From NCBI RefSeq assembly GCF_900109295.1, contig NZ_FOIZ01000003.1, positions 1-64,000 of the forward strand: a stretch of 64,000 nucleotides of DNA. Direction: 5' to 3'. The stretch's first letter is position 1; each line of letters begins with the position of its first letter. A model generated the notes under the pieces. It saw only the letters and a program-made list of their open reading frames with translations, did no database searches and had not been told where the DNA came from. The stretch comes from Cognatiyoonia koreensis (GTDB taxonomy: Bacteria; Pseudomonadota; Alphaproteobacteria; Rhodobacterales; Rhodobacteraceae). Position numbers and translations under genes: made by a program. Below, one piece after another: positions 8,517 to 17,174 of the stretch.

Positions 8517-8897
8517 TTACACCTGATCGCGCGTGCGCCCGATCCACAGCAGGATCAGCGCGATGGCTGACGGCACGGCCTGCACAAACAGGATGCGCCC
8601 GGATACGGTCGCCGCACCAAAGACACCAGCCGCAAAGACGAACAGCAGAAAAATGGTCGCGACGTTCAACTGCCACTTGCGATCGCCGATCAGCAAGGCC
8701 CAGATCAGCCCTGCGGCCAGAAACGCATTATAAAGCCCCTGGTTCGCCGCCATCGCGACCGTGGGGGTGAACAGATCGGCTGGCAGAACGGGAAACACCT
8801 CTGGCCCGCGCGTTTCCCAGGCGAAGATTTCGAAATAGGCGATATAGACATGGATCGCGGCGATTAGCGCGACAAGGACAAGGCCGACGAAACGCAT
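8517..8897 (-). CDS. DUF1304 membrane protein
   Basis: Small integral membrane protein of 126 residues with four predicted hydrophobic helices. The N-terminal pattern IHVYIAYFEIFAWETRGPEVF and the later NQGLYNAFLAAGL are typical of the DUF1304 family, which has no proven function. It is convergent with comE (about 45 nt apart) and transcribed away from the STAS-domain gene. The start follows GGAGG on its own strand. Confidence 0.85.
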   Translation of the reverse strand: MRFVGLVLVALIAAIHVYIAYFEIFAWETRGPEVFPVLPADLFTPTVAMAANQGLYNAFLAAGLIWALLIGDRKWQLNVATIFLLFVFAAGVFGAATVSGRILFVQAVPSAIALILLWIGRTRDQV

Positions 8898-9041
8898 GGA
8901 AACCTCCGTGTTTGGGAAAGGCTAGGGGGTTTCGGGCAAGCTGGCAAATCAGGGTGGTCCGGTGCCAGCGAAACTTGACAAAGGTCAATCCTGCGTGCGC
9001 CGATATGCTATGGTCCGCATGATCGAAAAGGGAGTTGCCAC

Positions 9042-9407
9042 ATGCTGAAAGTCACCAAAACCGGGGCCAACCGTCTGAACATCACGCTTGAAGGGACATT
9101 GGATTCCGACAAGATGCGCACGGGGCTGGACCACATGGCAGAGCTGTCACAGGACATCAACGCCGGGCGGATGCTCTACCGGATCAAGAATTTCCACATG
9201 CCCACGCTCGGGGCGATCGGGGTTGAATTCAGCTATTTGCCCAAACTTTTCAGCCTGATAGGACGCTTCGACAAATGCGCGGTCTGCTCTGACATCAGCT
9301 GGATCCGCACCGCCGCCGAAGTCGAAGGGGCACTGATCCCCGGACTGGAGATCAAGGCATTCGGACTGAAGGAAACAGACGCGGCTGAGGCGTGGCTGGA
9401 CGCTTAG
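9042..9407 (+). CDS. SpoIIAA-like (STAS/SEC14-type) protein
   Basis: Cytoplasmic protein of 121 residues resembling the SpoIIAA-like family: alternating strands and helices, with LEGTLDSDKMRTGLD near the N-terminus and the WIRTAAEVE segment near residue 90. Members may bind lipids or other small ligands, and function is unproven. It is the last intact gene before the rplW remnant, whose first codon lies 16 nt after its stop. A short ribosome binding site (GGGAG) precedes the start. Confidence 0.75.
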   Translation: MLKVTKTGANRLNITLEGTLDSDKMRTGLDHMAELSQDINAGRMLYRIKNFHMPTLGAIGVEFSYLPKLFSLIGRFDKCAVCSDISWIRTAAEVEGALIPGLEIKAFGLKETDAAEAWLDA

Positions 9408-9422
9408 GGGCAGCTTACGCTG

Positions 9423-9635
9423 ATGGAAGGGAACGCCATCGATGTGAACCGCAAACCAACCACCAATAAAGCAGTGGAAGAGCTGTTTGGTGTGAAGGTC
9501 AAAGCGGTCAACACGACAATCACCAAAGGTAAAGTGAAGCGTTTCCGCGGTTCCCTTGGCAGCCGTAAGGACGTCAAGAAAGCCTATGTGACGCTTGAAG
9601 AAGGCAACACAATTGACGTGAGCACTGGGCTTTAA
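9423..9635 (+). pseudogene. rplW: Partial second copy of rplW (L23) 3' end
   Basis: The reading frame has 70 codons. Residues 11-70 match residues 39-98 of intact L23 with 53 of 60 identities by eye, including the exact ending TIDVSTGL. Residues 1-8 (MEGNAIDV) match L23 residues 87-94, so the very end of one rplW copy abuts the second half of another. The N-terminal rRNA-binding half is absent, so it cannot replace L23. A terminator nearly identical to the rplW terminator follows. It looks like a recombination scar at the right edge of the hpsN-comDE block. Confidence 0.9.
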
Positions 9636-9653
9636 GCTGAGTGTAGCGAATTG

Positions 9654-9688
9654 AAAAAGGCCCTCGCTGAAAAGCGGGGGCCTTTTTC
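9654..9688 (+). terminator. Duplicated rplW-type terminator
   Basis: AAAAAGGCCC, CGCT and AGCG, GGGCC form a strong hairpin with a TTTTTC tail. It shares both arms with the terminator at 4229-4260 and differs mainly in the loop, confirming that the duplication includes the 3' flank of rplW. Confidence 0.88.
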
Positions 9689-9706
9689 GTGCTTATGCGC
9701 TGTTTT

Positions 9707-10009
9707 CTAGTTCGGACAAGAATAGGCGTCGCCCTGTGCAATCGATCCATCAAGCGATGAGGTCGTATTGCTGAGTACGAAAGCATTGCCTCCTCGATTG
9801 GCCGTTTCATTGCGGAGCTTGTTAAGAGCGCTGTTTGCGTCGTCAGCTACTGTTAAGCCAAGTAGTTCAGTGCCGGAAACTGGCCCCAAGAATTGGCATT
9901 GTTCTGTCATCTGTGGTGTTACTTGCCTTACTAGCTGAGCTTCTGGCGAGATTTCGGCGCTACAGGCGGCGATTGCAATAAGTCCGGTAAATAGTATTAG
10001 TTTGCGCAT
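9707..10009 (-). CDS. DUF4156-like lipoprotein
   Basis: Short secreted lipoprotein of 100 residues. The N-terminus MRKLILFTGLIAIAAC ends in a lipobox with Cys16. Two later cysteines (the QCQFLG segment and near the C-terminal YSCPN), the GPVSG step and the ALNKLRNETANRGGNAFVL stretch resemble the DUF4156 family, which has no defined role. It is convergent with the rplW remnant, and base composition is already lower in GC than the ribosomal genes. Confidence 0.7.
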   Translation of the reverse strand: MRKLILFTGLIAIAACSAEISPEAQLVRQVTPQMTEQCQFLGPVSGTELLGLTVADDANSALNKLRNETANRGGNAFVLSNTTSSLDGSIAQGDAYSCPN

Positions 10010-10276
10010 CTAGTGGTCCTTCTTTTCTAGTGATATCGGAGCACAACTAATGGTGGATCACAATCTTAAATTGTATCGCCCAAGATGGGCGCGCGCCAGC
10101 CAGTCGAGGCGGACCATCGCGCGCCCGGCCCCTTCAGCCTTATTCCGTGCGGGACGGCGCAAGCAGTTAGAAGTACAGAGCTCAGGAGGTCGCAGAATTT
10201 ATAATAGGAGACCCTCTTGGCAACAGGGAGCACTACTGTACTTTGGTTCATTCAATCACGCGGAAAGGAATTCTTG

Positions 10277-11137
10277 ATGATTGATTCAATTCCAGAATGG
10301 CTGACATATCCAGCCCTTACCACGACATTTATTATGCTTATTGGTTATCTCCTTAGGGGGCCTTTGACGTCGTACTTCGCAAAATCAGTCGAACATAAAT
10401 TCAATGCTCGGCTCGAAGAAACAAAGGCATCCATCCGTAAGAACGAAAGGGAGCTAGAGACTATAAACAACTTTCTTGCTGCTCGGCATAGCGACAGGCT
10501 TACTGCAATTGATGCAAAACGGTTGGAGGCGGCAGAGGAGCTACTAATAGCAACTAGAAATTTGGCCAATTTTACAATGTTCTTAGAGTTAATGAAAATA
10601 CTCAAGATTGAAGAGATTTCTAAAGGAAAGGTAGATCCGGAACTACAAGAGTTCTTTGAAATGCTAATGAAAACACTGAATTTCGATGAAAACATCGCGA
10701 AATTGGGCAAGCAAGACCTAACCAAATCGCGGCTATATTTGTCAGATGCTGCACTCAATAACTATGATTGTTACAGTGGAATTGTTATTCATGCCACGAT
10801 GTTTGCAAAGTCGATGAGCTTAGGCTTAAGCCCCTCGAAACTGTTGAATACTGACGCAATGAGCAAGAAGATCATTGAACTAGCACCAGTCACAAAAAGT
10901 GGCTTTGAAAAGTTTGGTGAGGGGTACGCGTTCTACTGGGCTCAATATTTCTATGACCAAGTTTTTAAGACGCTGAGGGCTGACGTGTCCGGTGAAACTG
11001 ATCAAGCGAGGGATGAAGCAACTGCTGTTCAGATAACAGCTTCTTCCATAAAGGCACAGAGTGAAGCACGTCAGCTTGTAGCGGCATCAGGATTGCCAAG
11101 TGACTTTATTAGGGATGACGTAGATAAACCTGTCTAG
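10277..11137 (+). CDS. Membrane-anchored coiled-coil protein of unknown function
   Basis: I do not recognise a named family. The 286-residue protein has one N-terminal membrane segment (about residues 8-28), a charged coiled-coil-like region (about 35-85, containing KFNARLEETKASIRKNE and DAKRLEAAEELL), then a soluble helical domain. The start at 10277 follows GGAAAGGA. An in-frame ATG at 10217 lacks this. The gene is clearly AT-richer than the ribosomal genes on both sides, with codons such as TTA, ATA and AGA, which suggests transfer. Orphans of this build occur in accessory regions. A defence or envelope role is only a guess. Confidence 0.7.
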   Translation: MIDSIPEWLTYPALTTTFIMLIGYLLRGPLTSYFAKSVEHKFNARLEETKASIRKNERELETINNFLAARHSDRLTAIDAKRLEAAEELLIATRNLANFTMFLELMKILKIEEISKGKVDPELQEFFEMLMKTLNFDENIAKLGKQDLTKSRLYLSDAALNNYDCYSGIVIHATMFAKSMSLGLSPSKLLNTDAMSKKIIELAPVTKSGFEKFGEGYAFYWAQYFYDQVFKTLRADVSGETDQARDEATAVQITASSIKAQSEARQLVAASGLPSDFIRDDVDKPV

Positions 11138-11212
11138 TAGGTTAGTCGTCTACAATTTCTTTGGGGTAAAACCTCGACCAACGACATCTTGCTAATGCTC
11201 GGCCAACACCCC

Positions 11213-11241
11213 TTGCCACACCCCTCCAACCCTTCTATACC
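11213..11241 (+). promoter_or_regulatory. Sigma-70-type promoter of the rplB operon piece
   Basis: TTGCCA (11213-11218), 17 bp, then TATACC (11236-11241). The C-rich spacer resembles those before rpmC and rplO. The expected leader of about 110 nt contains a 9-bp hairpin, CAGCCTCGG (11255-11263) with CCGGGGCTG (11270-11278). Confidence 0.7.
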
Positions 11242-11361
11242 CCGCCCATTCCTGCAGCCTCGGATTCGTCCGGGGCTGTGTGTTTTATCGAACCGGGCAC
11301 CTACGGGGGCCTCTCACATCAGGGTTCGCAAGAGCCCGCCAAGCAAACGGAAGAAGCTAAC

Positions 11362-12204
11362 ATGGCACTCAAGTCGTATAAACCGACGACGCCGGGCCAG
11401 CGTGGGCTGGTGCTGATCGACCGTTCGGAGCTTTGGAAAGGACGTCCAGTCAAGGCCCTCACAGAGGGTTTGACGAAATCGGGCGGCCGGAACAACACCG
11501 GACGGATCACCTCGCGTCGTATGGGTGGGGGCGCAAAGCGTCTTTACCGCATCGTTGATTTCAAGCGTAACAAGCTGGACATGTCCGCTGTTGTCGCACG
11601 GATCGAATATGACCCGAACCGCACTGCGTTCATCGCGTTGATCCAGTACGAAGACGGAACACAAACCTACATCCTCGCGCCGCAGCGCCTTGCCATTGGT
11701 GACAAGGTGATCGCGTCCGCAAAGGCCGACATCAAGCCCGGTAACGCAATGCCCTTCAGCGGCATGCCGATCGGCACAATCGTACACAACATCGAATTGA
11801 AGCCCGGCAAGGGTGGTCAGATCGCCCGTGCGGCTGGCACCTACGCCCAGTTCGTCGGTCGTGACGGGGGCTATGCCCAGATCCGTCTGTCATCCGGCGA
11901 ATTGCGTCTGGTTCGCCAGGAATGCATGGCGACAGTCGGTGCGGTGTCCAACCCTGACAACTCCAACCAGAACTTCGGTAAAGCCGGCCGCATCCGCCAC
12001 AAGGGCAAGCGTCCGTCTGTCCGCGGTGTCGCGATGAACCCGATCGACCACCCGCACGGTGGTGGTGAAGGCCGCACATCCGGTGGCCGGACACCTGTGA
12101 CCCCATGGGGCAAGGACACCAAGGGTAAGCGTACCCGCAACAAGAACAAGGCGTCTCAGAAGCTGATCATCCGCGCGAGACACGCCAAGAAGAAAGGCCG
12201 TTAA
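11362..12204 (+). CDS. rplB: 50S ribosomal protein L2
   Basis: Binds 23S rRNA at the subunit interface and is needed for peptidyl-transferase function. The 280 residues include the start [13 protein letters not shown] and the highly conserved [12 protein letters not shown] loop around residue 230. ATG 11362 follows GGAAGAAGC. A reading from 11278 extends into the leader and is rejected. It heads the second ribosomal piece and is followed by rpsS 3 nt after its stop. Confidence 0.97.
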   Translation: MALKSYKPTTPGQRGLVLIDRSELWKGRPVKALTEGLTKSGGRNNTGRITSRRMGGGAKRLYRIVDFKRNKLDMSAVVARIEYDPNRTAFIALIQYEDGTQTYILAPQRLAIGDKVIASAKADIKPGNAMPFSGMPIGTIVHNIELKPGKGGQIARAAGTYAQFVGRDGGYAQIRLSSGELRLVRQECMATVGAVSNPDNSNQNFGKAGRIRHKGKRPSVRGVAMNPIDHPHGGGEGRTSGGRTPVTPWGKDTKGKRTRNKNKASQKLIIRARHAKKKGR

Positions 12205-12207
12205 GAT

Positions 12208-12486
12208 ATGGCACGTTCCGTCTGGAAAGGCCCGTTCGTCGACAGCTACGTCCTGAAAAAGGCCGAAGCCGTCCGCGAAGGCGGCCGCAACGAAGTGATC
12301 AAGATCTGGTCGCGCCGTTCCACCATCCTGCCTCAGTTCGTTGGCCTGACCTTCGGGGTCTACAACGGCAAGAAGCACATCCCTGTCAACGTCACAGAAG
12401 ACATGATCGGTCAGAAGTTCGGTGAATATTCGCCAACCCGCACCTATTACGGTCACGCTGCTGATAAAAAAGCGAAGCGGAAGTAA
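12208..12486 (+). CDS. rpsS: 30S ribosomal protein S19
   Basis: Head protein of the 30S subunit, interacting with S13 and 16S rRNA. The 92 residues begin with [11 protein letters not shown] and contain the conserved [12 protein letters not shown] and HIPV segments. It fits tightly between rplB and rplV, with gaps of 3 nt each side, as part of one transcript. Confidence 0.97.
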   Translation: MARSVWKGPFVDSYVLKKAEAVREGGRNEVIKIWSRRSTILPQFVGLTFGVYNGKKHIPVNVTEDMIGQKFGEYSPTRTYYGHAADKKAKRK

Positions 12487-12489
12487 GCC

Positions 12490-12870
12490 ATGAGCAAGGA
12501 TAAGAATCCCCGCCGCGTGGCCGACAATGAAGCAATGGCAAAACTGCGCATGCTGAAAACGTCCCCGCAAAAACTCAACCTCGTTGCTGGCCTGATCCGC
12601 GGCAAGAAAGTCGAGCAGGCATTGACCGACCTGACTTTCTCCAAAAAGCGGATCGCCGTGGATGTGAAGAAATGCCTTCAGTCCGCAATCGCCAACGCCG
12701 AGAACAACCACAACCTTGACGTCGATGAACTGGTCGTCGCAGAGGCGTATGTCGGCAAGAACCTCACCATGAAGCGTGGACGCCCACGTGCCCGTGGCCG
12801 GTTCGGCAAGATCATCAAGCCGTTCGCCGAAATCACCATCAAAGTCCGTCAGGTCGAGGAGCAAGCGTAA
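12490..12870 (+). CDS. rplV: 50S ribosomal protein L22
   Basis: Exit-tunnel wall protein of 126 residues. The conserved core includes [18 protein letters not shown] and the tunnel beta-hairpin region ending [13 protein letters not shown]. The stop TAA shares its last base with the rpsC start (TAATG), indicating coupled translation. Start context is AAGTAAGCC. Confidence 0.97.
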   Translation: MSKDKNPRRVADNEAMAKLRMLKTSPQKLNLVAGLIRGKKVEQALTDLTFSKKRIAVDVKKCLQSAIANAENNHNLDVDELVVAEAYVGKNLTMKRGRPRARGRFGKIIKPFAEITIKVRQVEEQA

Positions 12871-13574
12871 TGGGTAATAAAGTCAATCCAATCGGCATGC
12901 GTCTTCAGGTCAACCGCACATGGGACAGCCGCTGGTACGCAGATACCAAAGACTACGGCGATCTTTTGCTGGAAGACCTGAAGATCAAGGACTTCATCAA
13001 GAAAGAGTGCAAGCAGTCTGGTGTCAGCCGCGTCATCATCGAACGTCCGCACAAGAAGTGCCGCGTCACGATCCACGCTGCCCGTCCGGGTGTGATCATC
13101 GGCAAAAAAGGCGCTGACATCGAAGGTCTGCGCAAGAAGCTGGCGAACCTCACCTCGTCCGAACTGCACCTGAACATCGTCGAAGTCCGCAAGCCGGAAC
13201 TGGACGCTGCACTGGTTGCCGAAAACATCGGTCAGCAGCTCGAGCGTCGTGTCTCTTTCCGTCGCGCCATGAAGCGTGCGGTTCAGAACTCGATGCGTAT
13301 GGGTGCCCTTGGCATCCGTGTGAACCTCGCCGGCCGTCTTGGCGGTGCCGAGATCGCGCGGACCGAATGGTATCGTGAAGGCCGCGTGCCTTTGCACACG
13401 CTGCGTGCCGACATCGACTATGCGCATTATGAGGCGATGACGCCTTACGGGATCATCGGCATCAAGGTGTTCATCTACAAAGGTGACATCATGGAGCACG
13501 ACCCATCCGCGCACGACCGTAAACATGCCGAGCTGCAAGAGGGTGCTATCCCTCGTGGCGCTGGCCGTCGCTAA
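12870..13574 (+). CDS. rpsC: 30S ribosomal protein S3
   Basis: Part of the mRNA entry site and helicase of the 30S subunit. In 234 residues it shows the start [19 protein letters not shown], a KH domain with the GXXG-type motif IGKKGADIE near residue 75, and a C-terminal domain with [13 protein letters not shown]. The end carries a short basic tail. One base overlaps rplV, and rplP follows after 12 nt. Confidence 0.97.
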   Translation: MGNKVNPIGMRLQVNRTWDSRWYADTKDYGDLLLEDLKIKDFIKKECKQSGVSRVIIERPHKKCRVTIHAARPGVIIGKKGADIEGLRKKLANLTSSELHLNIVEVRKPELDAALVAENIGQQLERRVSFRRAMKRAVQNSMRMGALGIRVNLAGRLGGAEIARTEWYREGRVPLHTLRADIDYAHYEAMTPYGIIGIKVFIYKGDIMEHDPSAHDRKHAELQEGAIPRGAGRR

Positions 13575-13586
13575 GGAAAAAGTGAA

Positions 13587-14000
13587 ATGCTACAACCAAA
13601 GCGTACAAAACACCGCAAGCTGCACAAAGGCCGGATCCGTGGCGAAGCAAAGGGCGGGTCTGACCTGAACTTTGGCACCTACGGTCTGAAAGCGATCGAG
13701 CCGGAGCGTATCACTGCGCGCCAGATCGAAGCTGCCCGTCGTGCCATGACCCGTCAGATGAAACGTCAGGGCCGCGTCTGGATCCGTATTTTCCCGGACA
13801 CGCCTGTCACCTCCAAACCCGTCGAAGTGCGTATGGGTAAGGGTAAAGGTTCCATCGACTTCTGGGCATGCAAGGTCAAACCCGGCCGGATCATGTTCGA
13901 AATCGACGGCGTCTCCGAAGACATCGCCCGCGAGGCCCTGCGCCTTGCCGCGATGAAGCTGCCGATCAAGACACGGACCGTGGTTCGCGAAGACTGGTAA
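13587..14000 (+). CDS. rplP: 50S ribosomal protein L16
   Basis: Binds 23S rRNA close to the A-site tRNA elbow. The 137 residues cover the standard fold, from [15 protein letters not shown] at the N-terminus through [20 protein letters not shown] and the KGKG turn. In most bacteria rpmC follows directly. Here a strong terminator follows and rpmC is almost 12 kb away. Confidence 0.97.
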   Translation: MLQPKRTKHRKLHKGRIRGEAKGGSDLNFGTYGLKAIEPERITARQIEAARRAMTRQMKRQGRVWIRIFPDTPVTSKPVEVRMGKGKGSIDFWACKVKPGRIMFEIDGVSEDIAREALRLAAMKLPIKTRTVVREDW

Positions 14001-14023
14001 GCCGAACGTCGGTTTGAGAAATG

Positions 14024-14057
14024 AAAACCCCCGTCGCGAAAGCGGCGGGGGTTTTTC
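14024..14057 (+). terminator. Intrinsic terminator after rplP
   Basis: AAAACCCCCG, CGC, loop, GCG, CGGGGG then TTTTT. Strong stem with a T tract that ends the second ribosomal piece. Confidence 0.9.
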
Positions 14058-14508
14058 GTGAGAATGTCCGCTTTGCGGATCGCCGTTCATTGCTTTGAAG
14101 CGCAACGAGACGCTTTGTGCCGCAAACCAAGAAGGGTGGCGCTCAGCTCGCTTGGGTGAGGCTGGCGCACGTCTTAGGCGACGGGCGCAGAGCACATTCG
14201 AAAGCGGAATTGGTTTGCAACAGCCCAGACGGGACCGCCACGTTATGACTGGCCAAGCGAACCTGTGACGCTGGCTACCGTTTTGGTCTTATCGTCGCGG
14301 TCGACTTTGCCGCTTGCTTCGAGGGAAGTGCTGCCGCCCTTGTCCACATCACGTTATACCACCACCGGCGAGGCGGAAACCATTACCCCGGTTCAGCGCA
14401 TGGTGCCTGCCCATGCCGCATAGCGCAAACCACTTTCCGATGGCGCAGGGAAGGGCACCCGCGGTCATGAGGCAGAAAGTAACAGAACTGCGACTTGCCA
14501 GATCACAT
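14058..14508. other. Intergenic stretch between rplP and the copper locus
   Basis: About 450 bases with only poorly supported reading frames. I see no convincing RNA gene, repeat or coding remnant. The last bases contain TTGCCA (14495-14500) directly before the CsoR-like dyad and may hold the promoter of the copper operon. Confidence 0.4.
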
Positions 14509-14525
14509 ATACCCTATGTAGGTAT
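14509..14525. promoter_or_regulatory. CsoR-like operator, first copper arm
   Basis: ATACCCTATGTAGGTAT: a 17-bp dyad with ATACC/GGTAT arms, the same length and end bases as the better dyad at 17498-17514 next to csoR. It lies just upstream of the first gene of the DUF411-copCD operon. Confidence 0.5.
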
Positions 14526-14530
14526 ACCGT

Positions 14531-14845
14531 ATGGTTTTCGTCCGTATCCTAATGGTCGTCGTATTGACGCTGTCCGCTTCGCTCTCCAGCGCGATGTCCG
14601 CAGGACACACGCCTGTTGCAGACCATCAACACGCGAGTGTTGAGGTGATGGCAGATGAGCAACCCATGTGCTGTCAGGACGGAATGGACCGCGCGCAGAC
14701 CTGTCATGCTCTGTCGGCACTTCTTCCGGCTTCGGAATTGAGCGACGCCGCGCCCGCAAAGGGCAAGGACCTGTTCTGCACATCCGGCGTGCTTTTGACC
14801 GGTTTTGAACCATCCGGCCCTTTGGATCCGCCCCGCCCGGTGTGA
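14531..14845 (+). CDS. Small secreted Cys/His-containing protein, unknown
   Basis: A 104-residue protein with an N-terminal signal peptide (cleavage likely near residue 23, SAMSAG) followed by a short region rich in His and Cys (residues 25-60 include HQH, MCCQD and CHA), compatible with copper binding. I do not recognise a family. The first ATG is only 5 nt after the dyad, so the true start may be the in-frame ATG at 14552, or the message may be nearly leaderless. It heads the copper operon with DUF411, cytochrome c, copC and copD. Confidence 0.6.
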   Translation: MVFVRILMVVVLTLSASLSSAMSAGHTPVADHQHASVEVMADEQPMCCQDGMDRAQTCHALSALLPASELSDAAPAKGKDLFCTSGVLLTGFEPSGPLDPPRPV

Positions 14846-14951
14846 TGCCCGCTGTGCCTGTCCGTGGTGCAGCGCAGACCAGCAATCACATCAACGCGGG
14901 CCGTGCCCGATGCCCCGAAACTTGGGCGTTACCTTTTAAGAGGATGATCTC

Positions 14952-15446
14952 ATGAAACTTATCAAAACACTTCTGGCCTTCACACCTGTCATTGCACTTG
15001 CATTTGGAATGACGGTCTTTGGCTGGGCTGGCATGGCCGATGCCGACAGCCACGGGGCCATGTCCCATCACGGCACAATGCACGTCACCAAAAGCCCGAC
15101 CTGTGGCTGTTGCGGCGCGTGGGTCGCACTGGCCCGCCAGGAAGGCTACGATATCGCAGTGACCGACACAGCAGATGTGAGCACCGTGAAACTGGATGCA
15201 AATGTTCCCGGCCATCTGTGGGCTTGTCATACCGCGACGATCCACGGCTATGTCGTTGAAGGCCATGTTCCGTTTGAAGCGCTCGCAAAGCTGCTTGAGG
15301 AACGTCCTGACGTCACCGGAATTGCTGTCCCCGGTATGCCCGGCGGCTCGCCCGGTATGGGGAATGATCCAACCGCGCGTTACGACGTGATCGCCTTTGG
15401 TGGCGACGCGGGCGATGGCGAGGTGTTCTATCAGGCCGGTCTGTGA
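14952..15446 (+). CDS. DUF411 metal-binding protein
   Basis: Periplasmic protein of 164 residues: signal or membrane anchor at 1-30, then a His/Met-rich stretch (HGAMSHHGTMH) and the family hallmark SPTCGCCGAW near residues 54-63. A further WACHT and the Met/Gly-rich GMPGGSPGMG follow. DUF411 proteins recur in copper and heavy-metal resistance loci and are thought to bind copper. The ribosome binding site is AAGAGGATG. The stop overlaps the GTG start of the cytochrome gene. Confidence 0.88.
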   Translation: MKLIKTLLAFTPVIALAFGMTVFGWAGMADADSHGAMSHHGTMHVTKSPTCGCCGAWVALARQEGYDIAVTDTADVSTVKLDANVPGHLWACHTATIHGYVVEGHVPFEALAKLLEERPDVTGIAVPGMPGGSPGMGNDPTARYDVIAFGGDAGDGEVFYQAGL

Positions 15447-15907
15447 AACGGACGGTTCTGATAGCCATCGGTGGAGCGGCCCTGATCGGGGCCGCTCTCT
15501 ACGCTTTGAGCAATGTTTCGGCGCAAACCGACCGCATTGTCTTGCGGGACGCCGATCCTGAAACCGTCGCGCGTGGTGCCAGCGTGTACGCGGCAAACTG
15601 TGCCTCTTGCCATGGCGCCAATCTGGAAGGCCAAGCCAATTGGCGGTCTCCCGGTGAAGACGGGCGGCTTCCGGCACCGCCACACGATGAGACGGGACAC
15701 ACTTGGCACCATGACGGTGACACGCTATTCCGGCTGACCAAGTACGGAGTGGGCGCCTTGATCAAAGATCCCGACTACGCCACCAATATGCCGAATTATG
15801 AAGACGTTCTGAGTGATGAAGACATCATTGCCGTGCTAAGCTACATCAAATCGACCTGGCCAGAGGACGTCCGCGCCCGGCACAACGACATGGAAAGCAG
15901 ACAATGA
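15443..15907 (+). CDS. c-type cytochrome, copper locus
   Basis: Monohaem cytochrome c of 154 residues with an N-terminal signal anchor and the haem motif CASCH near residue 52. A distal methionine probably comes from the TNMPNY segment near 115, typical of small class I cytochromes with IIAVLSYIKSTWP at the end. It starts at GTG, overlapping the DUF411 stop (GTGA), and ends overlapping copC (ATGA), so the three proteins are translationally coupled. It may pass electrons during periplasmic copper oxidation. That role is inferred from context only. Confidence 0.87.
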   Translation: MKRTVLIAIGGAALIGAALYALSNVSAQTDRIVLRDADPETVARGASVYAANCASCHGANLEGQANWRSPGEDGRLPAPPHDETGHTWHHDGDTLFRLTKYGVGALIKDPDYATNMPNYEDVLSDEDIIAVLSYIKSTWPEDVRARHNDMESRQ

Positions 15908-16248
15908 GATTGATAACTTTTGCGCTTCTGGTGCTGGCCGCAACCTCGACCGGAGCTTTGGCACACTCCAAAGCCGAACAAACCACGCCTGCCAATGAAG
16001 CGACGGTCGCGTCCGTGGACGTCATCGAAATGCGCTTTGATGATCCGATGCGCGTGACCGCAATTTCGATGACCGGTCCTGATGGTGATGTGGCCATCGC
16101 GCGGGAAACCGGCATGGACGCCGTGACAGAGTTTCGCGCGCTGCCGCCTGCCGGCCTTCCGGACGGGGCCTATACGGTGGATTGGCGCGGTTTGTCTTCG
16201 GATGGCCATCCCATGCAGGGCACGTTTGGCTTTACGATAGCCGACTGA
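15904..16248 (+). CDS. copC: Copper resistance protein CopC/YobA type
   Basis: Periplasmic copper chaperone of 114 residues. The signal peptide ends ALAHS, leaving the mature N-terminal histidine that ligates Cu(II) in CopC proteins. The later residues MRFDDPM and the C-terminal SSDGHPMQGTFGFTI contain the second conserved histidine. It overlaps the cytochrome gene by 4 nt and is followed by copD 5 nt after its stop, the usual copC-copD pairing. Confidence 0.92.
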   Translation: MRLITFALLVLAATSTGALAHSKAEQTTPANEATVASVDVIEMRFDDPMRVTAISMTGPDGDVAIARETGMDAVTEFRALPPAGLPDGAYTVDWRGLSSDGHPMQGTFGFTIAD

Positions 16249-16253
16249 TCCTC

Positions 16254-17132
16254 GTGGAAGGTCTGGCACCAATCGACGGATGGGCCATAGCGGCCATCTT
16301 TGCAAAGGCGACTGGCTATGGCGCGGCGCTTTTGGCGATGGGCGGGCCACTATTTGTTCTGGCTTTTCCAAGCTCATCCGCGGATGTACGCCAACTGGCC
16401 CGGAAAATTGCCGTTATCGCCGCTTTCGTTGGACTTGTGGTGCTGGCGCTGCGCTTTGGAATCCGTGCCGCCCGTATATCAGGGATGGGTCTTCCGGGGG
16501 CCTTCGATCCGATGATGCTGGGCTTTGTCTGGGATAGCCCGCTTGGGGCAGCTGCCATCTGGCGCGGCGCGGGCGAGCTGCTGGTGCTGGCATTGCTGAT
16601 GAGAGGCGGCGTAGGGCTCTGGGCAGGGCTGATCGGTGCTTTGATGATCGCAGTGTCCTACACGTTCATTGGCCATTCTCTTGGTGATCCCCGCTGGCTG
16701 CTCGCGTCATTGCTGACCTTGCACTTGCTGGCAGCGGCGTTCTGGGTCGGCGCACTGGCCCCGCTGCGTCATGCGGTCGGCAAACCGGACGGGGCCGTGC
16801 TGCTCCATCATTTTGGAAACGTCGCCAGCGTAACAGTCCCACTCCTTATCGTCTTTGGCGTGATCTTTGCTTGGTTCATGACCGGATCACTTTCCGCACT
16901 ACTTTCGACAGCTTACGGCTGGACACTTCTTGCCAAGCTTGGCGTTGTGACAGGGTTGATGGCGTTGGCCGCGCTAAATAAATGGCGGCTGGTTCCGGCG
17001 CTCGCCTCTGGCGTACGCGCTGCCGAGACCCATCTGCGCCGGTCAATCCAGATCGAAGCCATGGCGGTCGTGCTCATCTTGCTGGCAACGGCAACGCTCA
17101 CCTCGATCACCACACCTCCGGTCAACCTGTAA
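16254..17132 (+). CDS. copD: Copper resistance protein CopD
   Basis: Inner-membrane protein of about 292 residues with around eight hydrophobic helices, partner of CopC in moving copper across the inner membrane. The CopD domain includes HLLAAAFWVGALAPL (residues near 155-170) with its conserved His and Trp. No ATG fits. I chose GTG 16254, which follows the copC stop, over an ATG inside copC at 16182. It is convergent with csoR. Confidence 0.87.
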   Translation: MEGLAPIDGWAIAAIFAKATGYGAALLAMGGPLFVLAFPSSSADVRQLARKIAVIAAFVGLVVLALRFGIRAARISGMGLPGAFDPMMLGFVWDSPLGAAAIWRGAGELLVLALLMRGGVGLWAGLIGALMIAVSYTFIGHSLGDPRWLLASLLTLHLLAAAFWVGALAPLRHAVGKPDGAVLLHHFGNVASVTVPLLIVFGVIFAWFMTGSLSALLSTAYGWTLLAKLGVVTGLMALAALNKWRLVPALASGVRAAETHLRRSIQIEAMAVVLILLATATLTSITTPPVNL

Positions 17133-17174
17133 AGCGGACCGTTCCAGCCCCTCCCGATCCCGTCAACGGCCCTG

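Noticed and set aside
9423..9635. A second functional L23 gene
   Set aside because: The N-terminal 38 residues are missing and the first eight codons match the end of L23, so it is a recombination remnant.
14314..14643. 109-codon open frame before the copper operon
   Set aside because: It overlaps the secreted-protein gene in another frame and crosses the operator-like dyad; no start signal.
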